The position numbers and the translations under genes are program-made. 64,000 nt of DNA, taken from positions 8,844,844 through 8,908,843 of the forward strand of contig ML679960.1 of NCBI GenBank assembly GCA_007922225.1, read 5' to 3'. Shown here in pieces: positions 36,113 through 47,924 of the stretch. Origin of the DNA: Emydura subglobosa. Lineage: Eukaryota; Chordata; Testudines; Chelidae. The notes beneath the pieces were generated by a model that ran no database searches, was not told the DNA's origin, and was given only the letters and a program-made list of their open reading frames with translations. The first letter of the stretch is position 1. Every line of letters starts with the position of its first letter.

Positions 36113-39100
36113 CTATTGGAGAAATGTAAAACAAGTACTGTATGAAAAATGTATCTGGATACCAGTGCATACCATGAAAGAAAGCATGACAAAAATGTAA
36201 TTGATTTTGGATTTTGAGAAATATAGGCATTCAATTAGTTACCTGATTAATCTTGAACCAGTTTGTTTAAACCAAATTTTTAAAATATCATAATAGGTTG
36301 TTGTTGTTTTGTTTTGTGAGCGTACATACATTTGGAGAAACTAACATCCCAAGTTTATTTAATAAATGGAACAATTAAAGGGCTGGCAAAAAGTAAGTGT
36401 CATTGTTAATGATATGGAGATATAATTATCCCAGCTCTGAAATTAAGTGAAAATATAAAATTAAAATATAATTATTAAATGCAAACCCACCCTCACATGT
36501 AAATGTAATATTATGTCTGCACAATTAAAAATCACACACACCAAGAAAATACACACAGTAAGGTTCCAACCACAACTTTAACACTGCCACTTTGCACATT
36601 TTGTGTGTTTTACAATTTATATTTTACCAAAAACAAAAACCCTCTTGTAATATTACAATGTGTATCAGACAAGAAAAAAAGAAAAGAAAAGAGCACATAT
36701 AGAGCCCAGCCACTTTAACGTTACTATGGGAAATCCTATTTTCTCATTTCTTGATTTTATTTTTTTAATTTAATGGTTCATTAACTGTACTGAGATGTAA
36801 GGGGTGTCCCTATCGAAGTCAGTTAGAGTTTTGCCAGGAGAGGATGCATTTTGGAGCACAGTAAAGTCAGGTCTTATGGCCTGGAGCGCACACCCTACTG
36901 CTGTTCCCAAAAACAGCTCTCTGCATTTGCCACTCCAGACATTACTCTTGGGCATTAGCCTCCCACTGAGGGCCTGGTCCTTAAAGATGCTGAGTACTCT
37001 TTGTGAATGTTGAGCACCTTCAACTCTAATTTCTTACAAGGGAAGATCAGGGGAGCTCAGCATCTCACAAGAGGCAACATCTTCTAAAATCATGTTCTGA
37101 GTTTGAAACATATTTCTAAAGTATACTTAAAAAAATGAAAAAACAAAAAAAACAAAAGAACAGAGACCAAATTCTTGCATGGGGCACACATATTTACATG
37201 CAAAAAGAGATACATCCAGTACGGGTCCTATGGGTTGGAAGCTGTCTACCTTGATTCTAACTCTCTTCCAAACTTGAACTGATGCTGCTCCACAGATCCA
37301 ACTACTCCATGGTCAAAACTGTGTCCAGAGTGAGACTGTGGAGTCAACATCATGATCTGCACTCAGCACCTGGACTCACGGAGCCCTGTACCACACAGAT
37401 AACTCCTGAAATTAGGAGAAATACTCTCTGCATGACTTCCAGAAGCTACCGCACAGGCTGATTTTGCAGAGTTGCTGCACACCTGTGTGTGGGTCATTTA
37501 CAATAGCATCATGCCCAAATCCAGTATTTTCTTTTTCTTAACTGAAAGTATCTGAGAACGCAGAAGAACTTTTTTTTTCCTTTGAGAATTATGAAACTGT
37601 TACAAATAGTGATATCCGAGTGCCATCAGAATCAGATCAGCAGTCACTCAGTACACTTTCCATGAGGAAGTTAGATGCCATACCCTAGATGTTAAATGGG
37701 CTTTGAAGTTTTATTTGCCTAGGATGAAAACATTTAGGACATCCCCTACACATTCTGTCTCCCTCAGGGATAAGTGTAAACAAAATGCCAAATCCACACA
37801 AATTTTGTCACCGTGCATTTGGCTGGCCATTGACACTTGTTATACATAAGCCAGAATAACAGTACTGCAGGGTCTCAGAACTCAGTCTACCAGGGCTAAC
37901 GTGGAATAAGTTGCCTGCCTTCATAACATTTCCATTTTAGAAACCTGGAGGACTTCTACCTGGAGATTTGTGCATAATCTTATACAGAACAACTCGCTCA
38001 ATCTAGATTCAAGGGTTGCCTTGAAAGGGCAGTTCTGCAATCTCCTTAGAGTCTCTCAGTTCACTTACCTATGGTATGGACTGATCATTACATTCCCAGA
38101 AGTGGGAGTTCTCACTGCACCAGCGAAAACTGAGGGGGAGCTGTGGAGAAGGGCTGCTCCCCTAAACCAGAGAGAAGGAGCAAGCTTTCCTGCTACTTCT
38201 TCTTACTTTAATCCCTAGGACTATAGAGAAGCAATTTTAAAATACACACCAGTAACTCTTTGAATATAGGCCCCTCTGCTTATTTATACTTCCCATCCAC
38301 CTGCCCCTCTCCCTTTAGGACCCTAAAGTTTAGCAGAAGTCCTTGGAACCACATGCTCCTTTTATAGTCTTGGCTACAAGTATTTGGTGCTGTAATGGGG
38401 CTCTCCTGCAGCCCAACCCAGGCAGCTTTTAACAGGTTTCTGAAGCATAGCAGGATGGATACACACACTGCACAGGTGGCCATTCAGAGACAATGGGCTC
38501 CAAGAACTACAGTTAGGGGTAGAGGGTTTTTTTAAAGAGGGCTTTTAGTTTTATAATCTGATCATGCATAATACATATGGCAGCTGATGAAGCCTTAACC
38601 TATTAACAGGGTAATTTTTAACCCTGTCCTGAACAACCAATTTTAAAAAGTAATATTATACTGTATGCATGTAAAGACTTATTTAGCCCATTGACAAATA
38701 TTTGGTCACCAAATTTTTCAAAGTGGTATAAAATTGTCTACTGTACATAGTATTCTTCATAGATGCAGAATTGGCAACTTTTTAAATTACATTTAATTAA
38801 AAATGTATGACCTCTCATAAAGATGTCTATTACCAATTTAACACTCCTGTTAGATCACTTTGACTTGTGCACAAATGCTCAGATAGGTACACATTACCTT
38901 AGATTTAGAAAATCAATGAATCTATGTACCAGCTGAACTCAAGCTGAGAGACTTAATGTACCTATCAAGAAATACGATAGAACATGTGACTGAGAATGCA
39001 TGATTACTATTCCATCACAACTTACCCTTAGGTTTAAGTGGATGTTATCATTTATTTGAATCTATTCTTGAAGGGGAGATGTGATATAATTAGGTGGCCA

Positions 39101-39730
39101 CTAAACATGTCTGATAAAGTTATTGGTCAATTAGAATGCTTGTAAGAAGTAGATACTAAGGGAATATTTATTCCAATATTATAAGAAACATTTTGGCCTG
39201 AGGAGTCAATATTAACAGAATAGCATAAAATGTGTTTTTGACCTGGATCACATCTTTAATGTTCTTATCCCACAAACACCTAAGGAAATATACCAGAAAT
39301 TGTTTCTCCTAAGAAAAACCTCACATTTTCAGACACCACTCTATCATATTCAGAAAGCAGATATCATGAGTTTAAATTCTGACGGCTAGCATCAACTCCT
39401 ATTTTACTAAGGAGGATTTATTGTCATGAATATTTTAACACCACATTAACAAAGAATTGCACTGGATCAGGCTTCAAGTAGCATTTATTACAGATTTATT
39501 ATTCAGATATTTTCTGGCAGCAGATTTTAAAGTCTTTGAATTATATCTGGCACAAACAGATGGCTGTGTTAGAGAACCCATAGGTAAGTTAAATCTCATT
39601 AGGTACCATTGCTTTGATGTATACTGGACTTTAGAAACTGTATCCTGTATCCAAGGGTTGAACTATCACTTATAAAACATTAAGCATGCTGTCTACTGCA
39701 TGTTCTGACCCTGTCCAGGTGATTACTTAC
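36113..39730 (-). other. DMD: DMD intron 4
   Basis: This complete phase-0 intron is 3618 bp long and lies between two strong splice sites. It is AT-rich, and I recognise no mobile element with confidence. A stretch near 36960-37060 weakly resembles the palindromic family that has a GCTCAGCA-type motif. No coding content beyond the flanking exons is visible. Confidence 0.92.
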
Positions 39731-39808
39731 GTTATTTTTCTGCAAGACCTGCAGTGCTTTGTTGACATTGTTCAGAGCATGAACTCTTGTGGAGCCCTTT
39801 TCTTTTGC
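39731..39808 (-). CDS. DMD: Dystrophin exon 4 (CH1)
   Basis: This 78-bp exon encodes 26 residues of CH1, reading [20 protein letters not shown] and then VLQKNN, in phase 0 at both ends. The acceptor is GTGCTTACAG and the donor is AAC|GTAAGTAATC, a strong consensus site. The length equals human exon 4. The [15 protein letters not shown] block is the conserved CH1 helix. From memory only three residues differ from human (A for P at the first position, Q for R, K for N). These match the avian dystrophin pattern and argue against utrophin, which carries [20 protein letters not shown]. It lies 1657 bp downstream of exon 3 on the minus strand. Confidence 0.97.
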
Positions 39809-41465
39809 CTGTAAGCACAATTAAATAAAGTTGACAGTCCAACATAAAAAACAAAATGCTGAATAATATGAGAACACTTCTTTAAGCCCCTGGATTTGTA
39901 TTTTACAAGTTTATGACTGTTTTGGAAACAATGCTATAATTATTTCTATATGTCTGCAAACTAGAATTTAAAATAATAACTAAAGAGAATTGTGAAACAA
40001 ACTGAATCTAAGTTTGAGTGCTAACATGGTTTGTGACATTTTTCAGACAACATATAATCAAAATGTATATAGGAATCAGACAATTCAGGTTGTTTTTATT
40101 ATGATTAGTCTCCTCTTCCACAGAACAATTTAGGAACATTACCATGACAACCAACCAGATAAGCATCAGCTTGTATAATATTTGTAGTGTATTCTCTCTA
40201 GAATTTTATTCACGTTGTCAGCTTGTTTCCTTATATTTATGAGAAAGTTTGAGTGAAAGCTCTCAAGCTCATGAAAAACAAAAAAGGAAATGCAAGAGAG
40301 GAGTATCCGAAAATTTTTGCTGTGTTATTTTAACATTTACACATTAATAAGTGCAGACTTTGATTCCCTTTAATATGAGTCAGGTTACTCCAAGATATAT
40401 ATTTTAAATGTCAACTCTGTGAAAAAACGCTTGTCTAATTCTACACAATTTATTATAAAACCAATTTCTGTATACAGAGTTAACTGAAAAAAGCCTACCT
40501 TCCCTTTAGCATACAAAGAGGATGGCTGCTTTACTTCTTTAGGGCATGATAATGTTACCATTTGTTCCCACACTACTATGAACCTACCATGCACAGACTC
40601 ATTTGTGCTCACCACTCCAGGGGGAGCTTTAGGATTAATTCTGCTTCAGGAAGGCAGTATCCTTCTCAAGTCCTGTCTACAGTAGAATTTTTTTTTTTTT
40701 TTTTTAAATATCCCACATTTGCTAGCACTTGCTTCAGCTATCCATAACATTAGCAACACATTATTCTCATGCAGATAGACTACTACCTTCTGCCATTATT
40801 TGTCAAAAAAGGAAGAGGTAATTTATTAAAAAAAGAAACCCAGAATTAATTTTAAAGAAAAAAGTACACCCAAACAAATACAAAAAATGAGCAAAGATCT
40901 TAGCTGGAAGGAGAAAAAGATGTTATGCTCCAGCAAGAAAAAGAAAGGAAAAGTGAAGCTGCATACGAGTTAGAACAAATCTCCAAAATACAATTTACCA
41001 AAGCTTTTGAGGTTTTCCCATACTTAACTGCATATATGGCATTCACTGATGACATATTTCACCATGTGTGGCTGATCAGATAGCAGATAGTATAGATTGT
41101 AAAAATTAACACTGCCATAAAATGTTTATAAAAATAGGGCTACAAGGTTTTAAAACAAACATCTATAGGGAGGTACAAAACAAAACAAAATATTAGAGAA
41201 TAAGGGGTCAAAATTTAGCTCTGTGTCCGAGGCACTCCTATTGAAGTCAATAGGTGTTTAACTCAGGACTAGAGCTTTGGTCCTAACAGGTGCTCAAGTT
41301 CCCTCGATTCTCACTAAAGCCAGGGTTAGTTGAGGATGGCTCAGTACCTTGCCTCATGGATCCACTAAGTAGTAACAGTGTGATTTTAGTCAGCTACCAA
41401 TATCTTACAAGACTGTCATTTGCAAAAGTACAGTAAGGTTTGTAATTTCAGAAATGTACACATAC
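39809..41465 (-). other. DMD: DMD intron 3
   Basis: This complete phase-0 intron is 1657 bp long, the shortest in the window. It contains a T18 tract (40688-40705) and a short CTATTGAAGTCAATAGG palindrome near 41239-41255. No gene or larger repeat is recognised. Confidence 0.92.
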
Positions 41466-41558
41466 AAGTTTTTGGCCTGTAAAACCTTCAAGGAGCTCCA
41501 GAAGTCTTCGTCCATCTCGAAAATCATTAAAGAGGTCTTCAATATAGTGCCTCCCAAA
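41466..41558 (-). CDS. DMD: Dystrophin exon 3 (CH1, part of actin-binding domain)
   Basis: This exon encodes 31 residues of calponin-homology domain 1 of dystrophin, the cytoskeletal protein linking F-actin to the muscle membrane complex. Read on the minus strand it starts FGRHYIEDLFNDFRDGRRLL and ends GFTGQKL, in phase 0 at both ends. The acceptor is a pyrimidine-rich tract ending TTTATTTCAG; the donor is CTT|GTATGTGT. The 93-bp length equals human exon 3. The RRLL-ELLEG core of the CH fold is present, including the leucine equivalent to human L54. By recalled comparison about 9 of 31 residues differ from human, many resembling the avian protein (IEDLFNDFRDGR). It could in principle be utrophin, but exons 4-6 downstream fit dystrophin far better. 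No exon 2 was found upstream within the window, as expected for the very large intron 2. Confidence 0.93.
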
Positions 41559-41983
41559 CTGAAATAAATATAACAATGGCATGTTGTTAGCTAAAACAGC
41601 AAAGGAAAAAATGATTATATTTCACATTCACTCTTACTAAAATGTGAGGTTAGAACTACAGAGTTGTGCACACCTGGGCATTTTCAAAATACAGAATATG
41701 TCAACACATTCTATTGCTCTAAGCGTACCAGTTGTACTACAAGACAAAACAGGAGAATAGCTTACAGATAAATTGATACAAATAATTCAACTCTTTTCAC
41801 AAATGTTCTCATTGAACAGGACACTGTGTCACTGTCTAGTAGCTGAGACACTAATTTCAAAGTAACTTAAAATGGTTTTCATTTGATGGGGAATGCACAC
41901 ACACATTAATTCTCTAAATTACAGGAAAGGCATTATCTTTGTGAAACTTACACAAAGTCAAATATTTTGTGCTCACTCTATTA

Positions 41984-42258
41984 GGCTATGTCTACACTGC
42001 AACCTATGTCTGCAAAACTGATGTCATTCAAGAATGTGCATATTCCACCCCACTGAGCGACATAAGTTACACCAACATGAGCGTTCATGTGCACAGAAGA
42101 GCTTCTCCCACTGACATAGCTTCTGCCGCTCGCAGAGGTAGTTTTTCCTATGCTGATGGGAGAGCTCTCTCCCGTCGGCATAAAGTGTCTTCAACAGACG
42201 TGCTGCAGTGGCGTAGCTGTATTGGTGCTGATGCAGCGCTGTACGTATAGACATAGCC
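41984..42258. mobile_element. Harbinger-type MITE, 275 bp, TTA target duplication
   Basis: The left terminus is GGCTATGTCTACACTGC and the right terminus, read inverted, is GGCTATGTCTATACGTAC. TTA flanks both ends (41981-41983 and 42259-42261), the usual PIF/Harbinger target. The ORFs inside are overlapping translations of the palindrome-rich interior and are not genes. It lies about 425 bp upstream of DMD exon 3. Confidence 0.85.
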
Positions 42259-43950
42259 TTAGTTAACACAGTTAACAGGACTCTACACTTAGTTATTGAT
42301 AACATCCATGAAGCTTAAAGACAAAGTAGGTTTGTTGCTTAAGCTGCAGGAAAAAACAGGAAAATTAATTAATATTTGCCAAATGAAAAGAGAGAGAAAT
42401 ATGAATTTTAAGCTTCAAAGAGGATCTTTTGCACAAAGGTGAGCAACCAAAACCAAAAACTTTAAGAAAATAGCTAAGTATCAATTCCAAGGCTTATGCT
42501 TAATATGTAAAGGAGCTGAATATCCTCAGCTATTATCTGAATCCACGTTAATTGAAGTGTTCAGAACCTTACAGGATCAGGCACCATGAATTTACATGGT
42601 TAACATTTGGACACGTATCGAATCATAACATATACTGGGGGGGGAGGGAGAAGAGGAAAGGAAAACAAGATTTTCTCTCTTGTTTTTCCATTATTTCAAG
42701 AAGGTGAGAAAAGGTGGTGTTTATCTTTTCTAAAATCAACTCAGGTTTTTAAATTAATGCTTATGTCACTGGCTAATGAATACAATAAAATGAAACAGCA
42801 AGATGATTTTTATACACCTTAGTTGATGTGTGGTTTTACCTTTAACTGATATTTATGTGACTGTACTAGAGCTGGCCGAGAACCAGAGCAAAAATGAATG
42901 ACTGTTTTGTGGATGCTAAGATTCTGGGTTGATTCATCTAATCTCTGAGTCCAATGTACTTGCTTATTTGTGAAGCGTCAGAGATTGATTTGCCATGAAA
43001 TATCTGTATTTTTATTCACTACATATTAAGCCATGCCCTGCTTATAACTTGGCCTTTTATCACAGAGCAGTGTGGGAGTGAGAGGCAGTGAGTCAGTCAC
43101 TCAATAAGGAAGTTTAATGTATTTTATTGTTCAGTTACTCACTCAATCACTCCAGCACTCAGTGCTGCTCACTCTAACCAATTCTGAAGCTCCAACATAA
43201 ACCACTTAGCGACTAACCCATATGCTGCCATTTGATTGCTTGTGATATGTGTCAAATGATAACTGAATAGATTCACACAATTCACAAAGACACCACCTTC
43301 CAAACTTTGCTAAATGTTCTATTCATCAAATAATATTCAATCTGCTCTATTTCCTACATTGTGTTTATTATGATGGACAGCTTTGATAGAGTATTTTACA
43401 GGGATAATATAGGAGCATGCAGATTTCATGATTTATGACAATACCCTGCAGAGGACAATACAAAGTTCTATATCACTTACACCTTGCTATATAATACTAC
43501 ACAAATTAGTAGGTATATTTCTTATATGACTGTACATTCATTTGAACTGCCAGGAATTGGAAGATGAACCTGGGGTCTGATCTGACTTCATAACTTATTT
43601 CTAGAACAAAGACTTTGGATTTGTCTATAGTACAGAGTTTTGTCAACACAATTCAGTTTTTGTCAACAAAACAGTGGAGGCGTACAAACTATAATGCTCC
43701 TCCCACAGATATAACTCTCCTGATATGCCGACATAATAAAACTACCTTGACAATAGGCACAGAACTTTCTGCGACCAGGTTGGAGCAACGCAGTGTCAGT
43801 GTAGACACTCCATTTGCTTATGTCACTGTAAATGGCCTCTAGAAGGTGTCCCACAAAGCCCATTGGGACTGCTCTGGTCAGCAGTTTGAACTCTGCTGCC
43901 CTACATCCAGGTTCACAGACATGCACGCCTCCCCATCTAAAGGCCTGGGA

Positions 43951-44343
43951 CCTCCTCGTCAACCTCCTCCTAGCCCTGGCCAAACTGCCCATCTACAAGA
44001 CCAGGGAAAGGAGGTTGGCCGGGGGGGTGCTCTGCGACTGTGGGGCCTACTTCCGTTCCCTTGTGTATTCATGCATCCGGGCGGAGTTCCTCTGGTTAGC
44101 GTCTGTTGGCTCCCTTGATACCTTCCGGGAGCAGTGGGCGTTATCTGGGGTTCTCTGCTCGGTGTCCCCTTCTGGCTCCCTTCGTCTAAACCTGTTACCC
44201 TCACGTCCCTTCCTGTTTTTTTCATTAGTTGTCCCAAGTAATCAGTTGCGTTCCAGGCTCAGTGGCTCCTCCCCTTAGGCTGGAGGAGGGGCCTTTAGCA
44301 GTGGGCAGGCTGGCGCCCGCCCACTTCCCGGTTTTCAAATAGA
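43951..44343 (+). mobile_element. Retrotransposon fragment nested in the Harbinger element, 12-13-bp target duplication
   Basis: This 393-bp insert is GC-richer than its host. It is flanked by TAAAGGCCTGGGA at 43938-43950 and again at 44344-44356. In frame it encodes NLLLALAKLPIYKTRERRLA, then FRSLVYSCIRAEFLWLASVG, then SLDTFREQWALSGVLCSVSP. I recall such a pattern from the C-terminal end of L1/Tx1-like LINE ORF2 proteins; that assignment is tentative. It lacks a clear poly(A) tail. The 148-codon ORF across it is not a host gene. Confidence 0.65.
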
Positions 44344-44422
44344 TAAAGGCCTGGGAATTTTTAAAATTACACTTCCTGTTTGCAAGGGGTGGAGAGCTTA
44401 CATCGCATCTTCACAACTAACC

Positions 44423-45753
44423 ATGCCAGCTCCTCACAGCAAACGCGCTCCCACCAGGAGTACATTGGAATTGTTGGATCTGCTGGGTCTGTGGGGAGAG
44501 GAGGCTGTTCAATCCCAGTTCCGCTCCAGCCATAGGACCTTCAATATATATTGGCCGATTGCTCGTGGCATGTTGGAGAAGAGGCATCAGTGCTATGCTA
44601 AGATCAAGGAGCTAAGGCAGGTGTACCAGAAGGCAAGGGAGTCAAATTGTCACTTGGTGCAGCGCTGAAGACCTGCCCTTTCTACAAGGAGCTGCATGCC
44701 ACCATTGACAGCAACCCCACCTCCAGCCCCAAGATACTTCGGGGGAGGAGAGTGACCAGCAGAGTCAAACCCGAGGATGAAGTGGTGGACGAGGAAATGG
44801 AGTTGATGGAGAATGTGGGACAGGCGACAGCGTTGTCTTGTAGCATAGCAAGCCAGTATCTTTTTTCAACTCTGGAGGGATCTAGCTAGTCACAGCACTC
44901 TGGCTCTTGGCGTGCCTGACACAGGAGAGGAGAGCTCCAGTCAGTTCTCATTTTGATTTGATACTACACACTGACGTGAGGTAGAGCTGTCCTTTATTTT
45001 GTTATATGTAAGAAGTGGGATAAGGGACAGAAATTAACAAGACTAGCTGTATTTGCGTCTGATTCCCATTCCCCTAGGCAGTTATTCAGTGGGGGCCCAG
45101 CGGAATAGTTTGTTAATGCTGACCAAGATTTCACGGATACTCCCCAATCTTCTGCCGAAGGTTCTTTGGCAGAGCTGCTTTGTTCCTTGCCCCAGTGTAG
45201 GAAACTTTGTTGCGCCAATTGGCAATTACTTCGGCAGGAGCCTAAGCGGCACACAGGCGAGCAGCATATGGACTCAGTCTGAACCTGCATGCATGCAGCA
45301 GATGAACCCTCCATCAGATAGGGAGGACAACAAGGACATTTTTAGAGAAGTGCTGCAATCATCTGATGCTGCAGATAGTAATCACAGGGTGTGGAGGGAG
45401 ATAAAAAATAAAAAATGGATAGTCAGGGGGAAAAACAGGGCCAGGAGCATATGACAGAGGGGCAGAAGCGGATGATAAAGCTCATGGAGGACCAAACAAA
45501 GATGCTGAGGTCCCCGATTGCACTGCAGTCAGAACACACCCATGCCTGCCTCCTGCTGCAGCCCATACAGAAATGCGTGCCATGCCCTCCCCAAACTTCC
45601 CACACACATTCCTTGCATGTTCCCAGCCTGCCACAGTACCCCTTGCACTCCACCCCTACAGACAGGTTTCAGAATGGATTTACACACAGCCTCAATTCAG
45701 AGAATGCTCCTCAATGTCATGTCCCTTGTAAGAAAAGGAAATCTGTGTATTGA
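44423..45753 (+). pseudogene. Harbinger Myb/SANT-like DNA-binding protein remnant
   Basis: This is the accessory protein of the Harbinger element, which in this superfamily helps the transposase reach the nucleus and bind DNA. The first piece (44423-44668) reads MPAPHSKRAPTRSTLELLDL, then LGLWGEEAVQSQFRSSHRTF, then KIKELRQVYQKARES, a Myb/SANT-like trihelix domain. A frameshift leads to FYKELHATIDSNPTSSP (44677-44727) and an acidic region (EDEVVDEEMELMEN). Roughly 44890-45290 is non-coding and may be the element's own intron or an insertion. The C-terminal piece resumes with VWREIKNK at about 45391 and runs on through MTEGQKRMIKLMEDQTKMLR to LPQYPLHSTP, ending at 45753. Stops and frameshifts make it non-functional. 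Confidence 0.65.
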
Positions 45754-45951
45754 TCTTTAATAAAAAGTTACTCTTAGAAATAAAATGAATCTTTATTTGG
45801 ATCCTACACAAAGTGGTTGCTGCTGGAGTTCATACACAGGGCAATTGGCACATTTGCAGACTACAATTAACACTCAGGCAGCAATCATTACAAGGGTCAT
45901 TTCAGGTGGCAAGTAAACAATGCCTGGCTCAATGCATTACAGAAAGACACA

Positions 45952-47140
45952 TTACTGGGGCTTGTCATCAAAATGTTCCTTCAAAGCCTCCCTGATTTGA
46001 ATAGTCCCCCATTTAGCCTCTCTAATAGCCCTAGTATCTGGCTGCTCAAAATCAGCTGCCAGGTGATCCATGTCAATGCTCCACTCCTGTGGACACTTTT
46101 CGCCCTGAGCTTCATAAATGTTATGCAGAGCACAGCAGGCTGCTATGACTGGGAATATTATCCTCATTGAGGTCTAACCTGCCAAAAAGGCAGTGACAGT
46201 GACCCTTTAATCTGCCAAATGCACATTCAACAGTCATTATGCACCTGATGAGCCTGTTGTTAAAGCACTCCTTGCTGCTATCAAGGTTTCCTGTGTAAGG
46301 CTTCATGAGCCATAGGAGTAAGGAGTAGGCTGGGATCAGTATGGGCATTTCCATATCCCCTTCTGGAATCTTCTGGTTGGAAGAAAGGTCCTGCTTGCAG
46401 CTTTCTATACAGTCCAGTGTTCCTAAAGATGCATGCGTCAAGCACCTTTCCTGACCATCCCGCAGTGATGTCAGTGAAATTGGTAATCCACCAGTGCCTG
46501 CAATAACATAGAGAAGTAGCCCTTTCTATTAATGTACTCTGTCACAAGAGGGTCTGGGGCCAAAACCAGGATGTGTGTCTCATATATCGCCCCACTGCAG
46601 TTAGGGAATGCAAAGGCATTAATTGTTTCCTGCACACTTCCCAGAGTCACAGTCCTTTGTAGCAGGATGTGATTAATGACCCTGCACACTTGCATGACTT
46701 CAACCCCCACGGTGGACTTCCTGACTCCAAACTGGTTTTTAACTGACGATAGCAGTCTAGAGTTACCAGCTTTCGCACAGCAATCACCACTCACTTCTCC
46801 ACGGTGAGGGCAGCTCTCATTTGGGTATTCTTGTGCTGCAGGGCAATGGCAAGCTCCGCACAGAGTTCCAGGAAGGTGGCTTCAAGCATCCAAAGTTCTG
46901 AAACCACTGCTTGTCATTGCAGACCTGCATAACAATGCTATCCCATCATAAGCAATCAGTGATTACTTCCCAAGTCCAATACCAATCGTCTACCACATGC
47001 AGCTGCTCCATGTATGCCAAAAGCAATCTGGAATTGTTTTTTTCCATGGTGCACAGCAGGGCAGGCACCATGGATTCATTTTCAGATTTGCAGCTCATGA
47101 ACACTGCATGATCAGCCATGTTTTGTTCATAATGCTTATC
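45952..47140 (-). pseudogene. Harbinger transposase remnant, copy 1
   Basis: DDE-type (DDE_Tnp_4-like) transposase, broken into several frames. In order on the minus strand: an N-terminal part without a clean frame (to about 46800); then NQFGVRKSTVGVEVMQVCRV (46794-46471), ending in YINRKGYFSMLLQALVDY; then LLLWLMKPYTGNLDSSKECF and RCIMTVECAFGRLKG (46441-46121); then AACCALHNIYEAQGEK and ADFEQPDTRAIREA (46167-45952). The first catalytic Asp, expected in a GAIDGTH-type motif, is Tyr here (GAIYETH). The second, expected in a GDPAYPL-type motif, is lost (PILIPAYSL). The Glu of ECAFGRLKG remains. It is clearly dead. Confidence 0.75.
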
Positions 47141-47924
47141 ACAAGACTGGGGAGCAGGACAGGATCCAGACTTTCAGACTGAGATGACAGATGCACAGTT
47201 TATAGGGGCCACTGAAAAGGTGAAAAATGTAGTCAGAAGCCCATGGAATGATGGTATGGAGAAAATGATGAGCCTGCATTCATGTTGCACTGCGATCCAT
47301 TCCCAGATCTCCTAGTGGCAGAAGGTGACTAGTTGCACCTTGGGATAGCTAGCCATGGTGCACTGCTCTCTCTGTCGATGCTAGAGTACCAACTATGGAC
47401 ACACTTCATAACACCATCTTAAAGGAGCCCATATCTGAAGGTTAGGAGAAGGATAAGAGTCAAATACAGCTGGTTATCTCCTACCCAGACCTGCCCAGGG
47501 ATATACCCCTGGGAAACATGCTCTTTTGAGCTGACATTGTCATGTTATTGCACCATTGCATAGTTTGTGTTTCAGCTGAGTTCAAGATCACTTAACACTA
47601 AAACCAGAAATCTAACTTCTTGAGATTTGACTGTCACTTTCTCTTTAAAGGTCAAAGTAAGTCAGCGTTCAAGGTAAACCACACTTCTGAAGCTTAACTT
47701 GCTAAAATGTCAACATATTTTATCAAAATGAGGCACTCTTATTTGAAAGTATGTGTACATACATAAACTTACACCAAAACAGCTGAAATAGTGAAAGCCA
47801 TAGTTGGTGTATGTGTACCTGAAATGGATATGAGTATTCTTTCCTCTTCAGATATTCTTTTCCCTTAATTTATTAAGTTCTAATTTTTTTTATTTGTCTG
47901 GTTCATGTTACAGAATAAAATTTT

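Larger units (their letters stand above)
43617..47406. mobile_element. PIF/Harbinger DNA transposon 1 (left end present, right end lost)
   Basis: The left terminus GGATTTGTCTATAGTACAGA resembles the GGCCATGTCTACACTACA terminus of the neighbouring element. Inside are a plus-strand Myb/SANT-like gene remnant (44423-45753) and a convergent minus-strand transposase remnant (45952-47140), the two-gene layout of Harbinger transposons. Homology stops near 47406, in sequence that should continue to the right terminus. A retrotransposon fragment is nested at 43951-44343. Confidence 0.75.

Noticed and set aside
12065..41558. Assignment of the exons to utrophin (UTRN) or a third dystrophin-family paralog, prompted by the divergent exon 3
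   Set aside because: Exons 4-6 carry dystrophin-type residues ([45 protein letters not shown]) where utrophin differs, and the exon 3 pattern fits sauropsid dystrophin.
41969..42305. Three overlapping 66- to 93-codon ORFs
   Set aside because: They are translations of a palindrome-rich MITE on both strands.
43832..44278. 148-codon ORF as a host gene
   Set aside because: Its first third is Harbinger sequence and the remainder is the nested retrotransposon insert, as shown by the 13-bp duplication.
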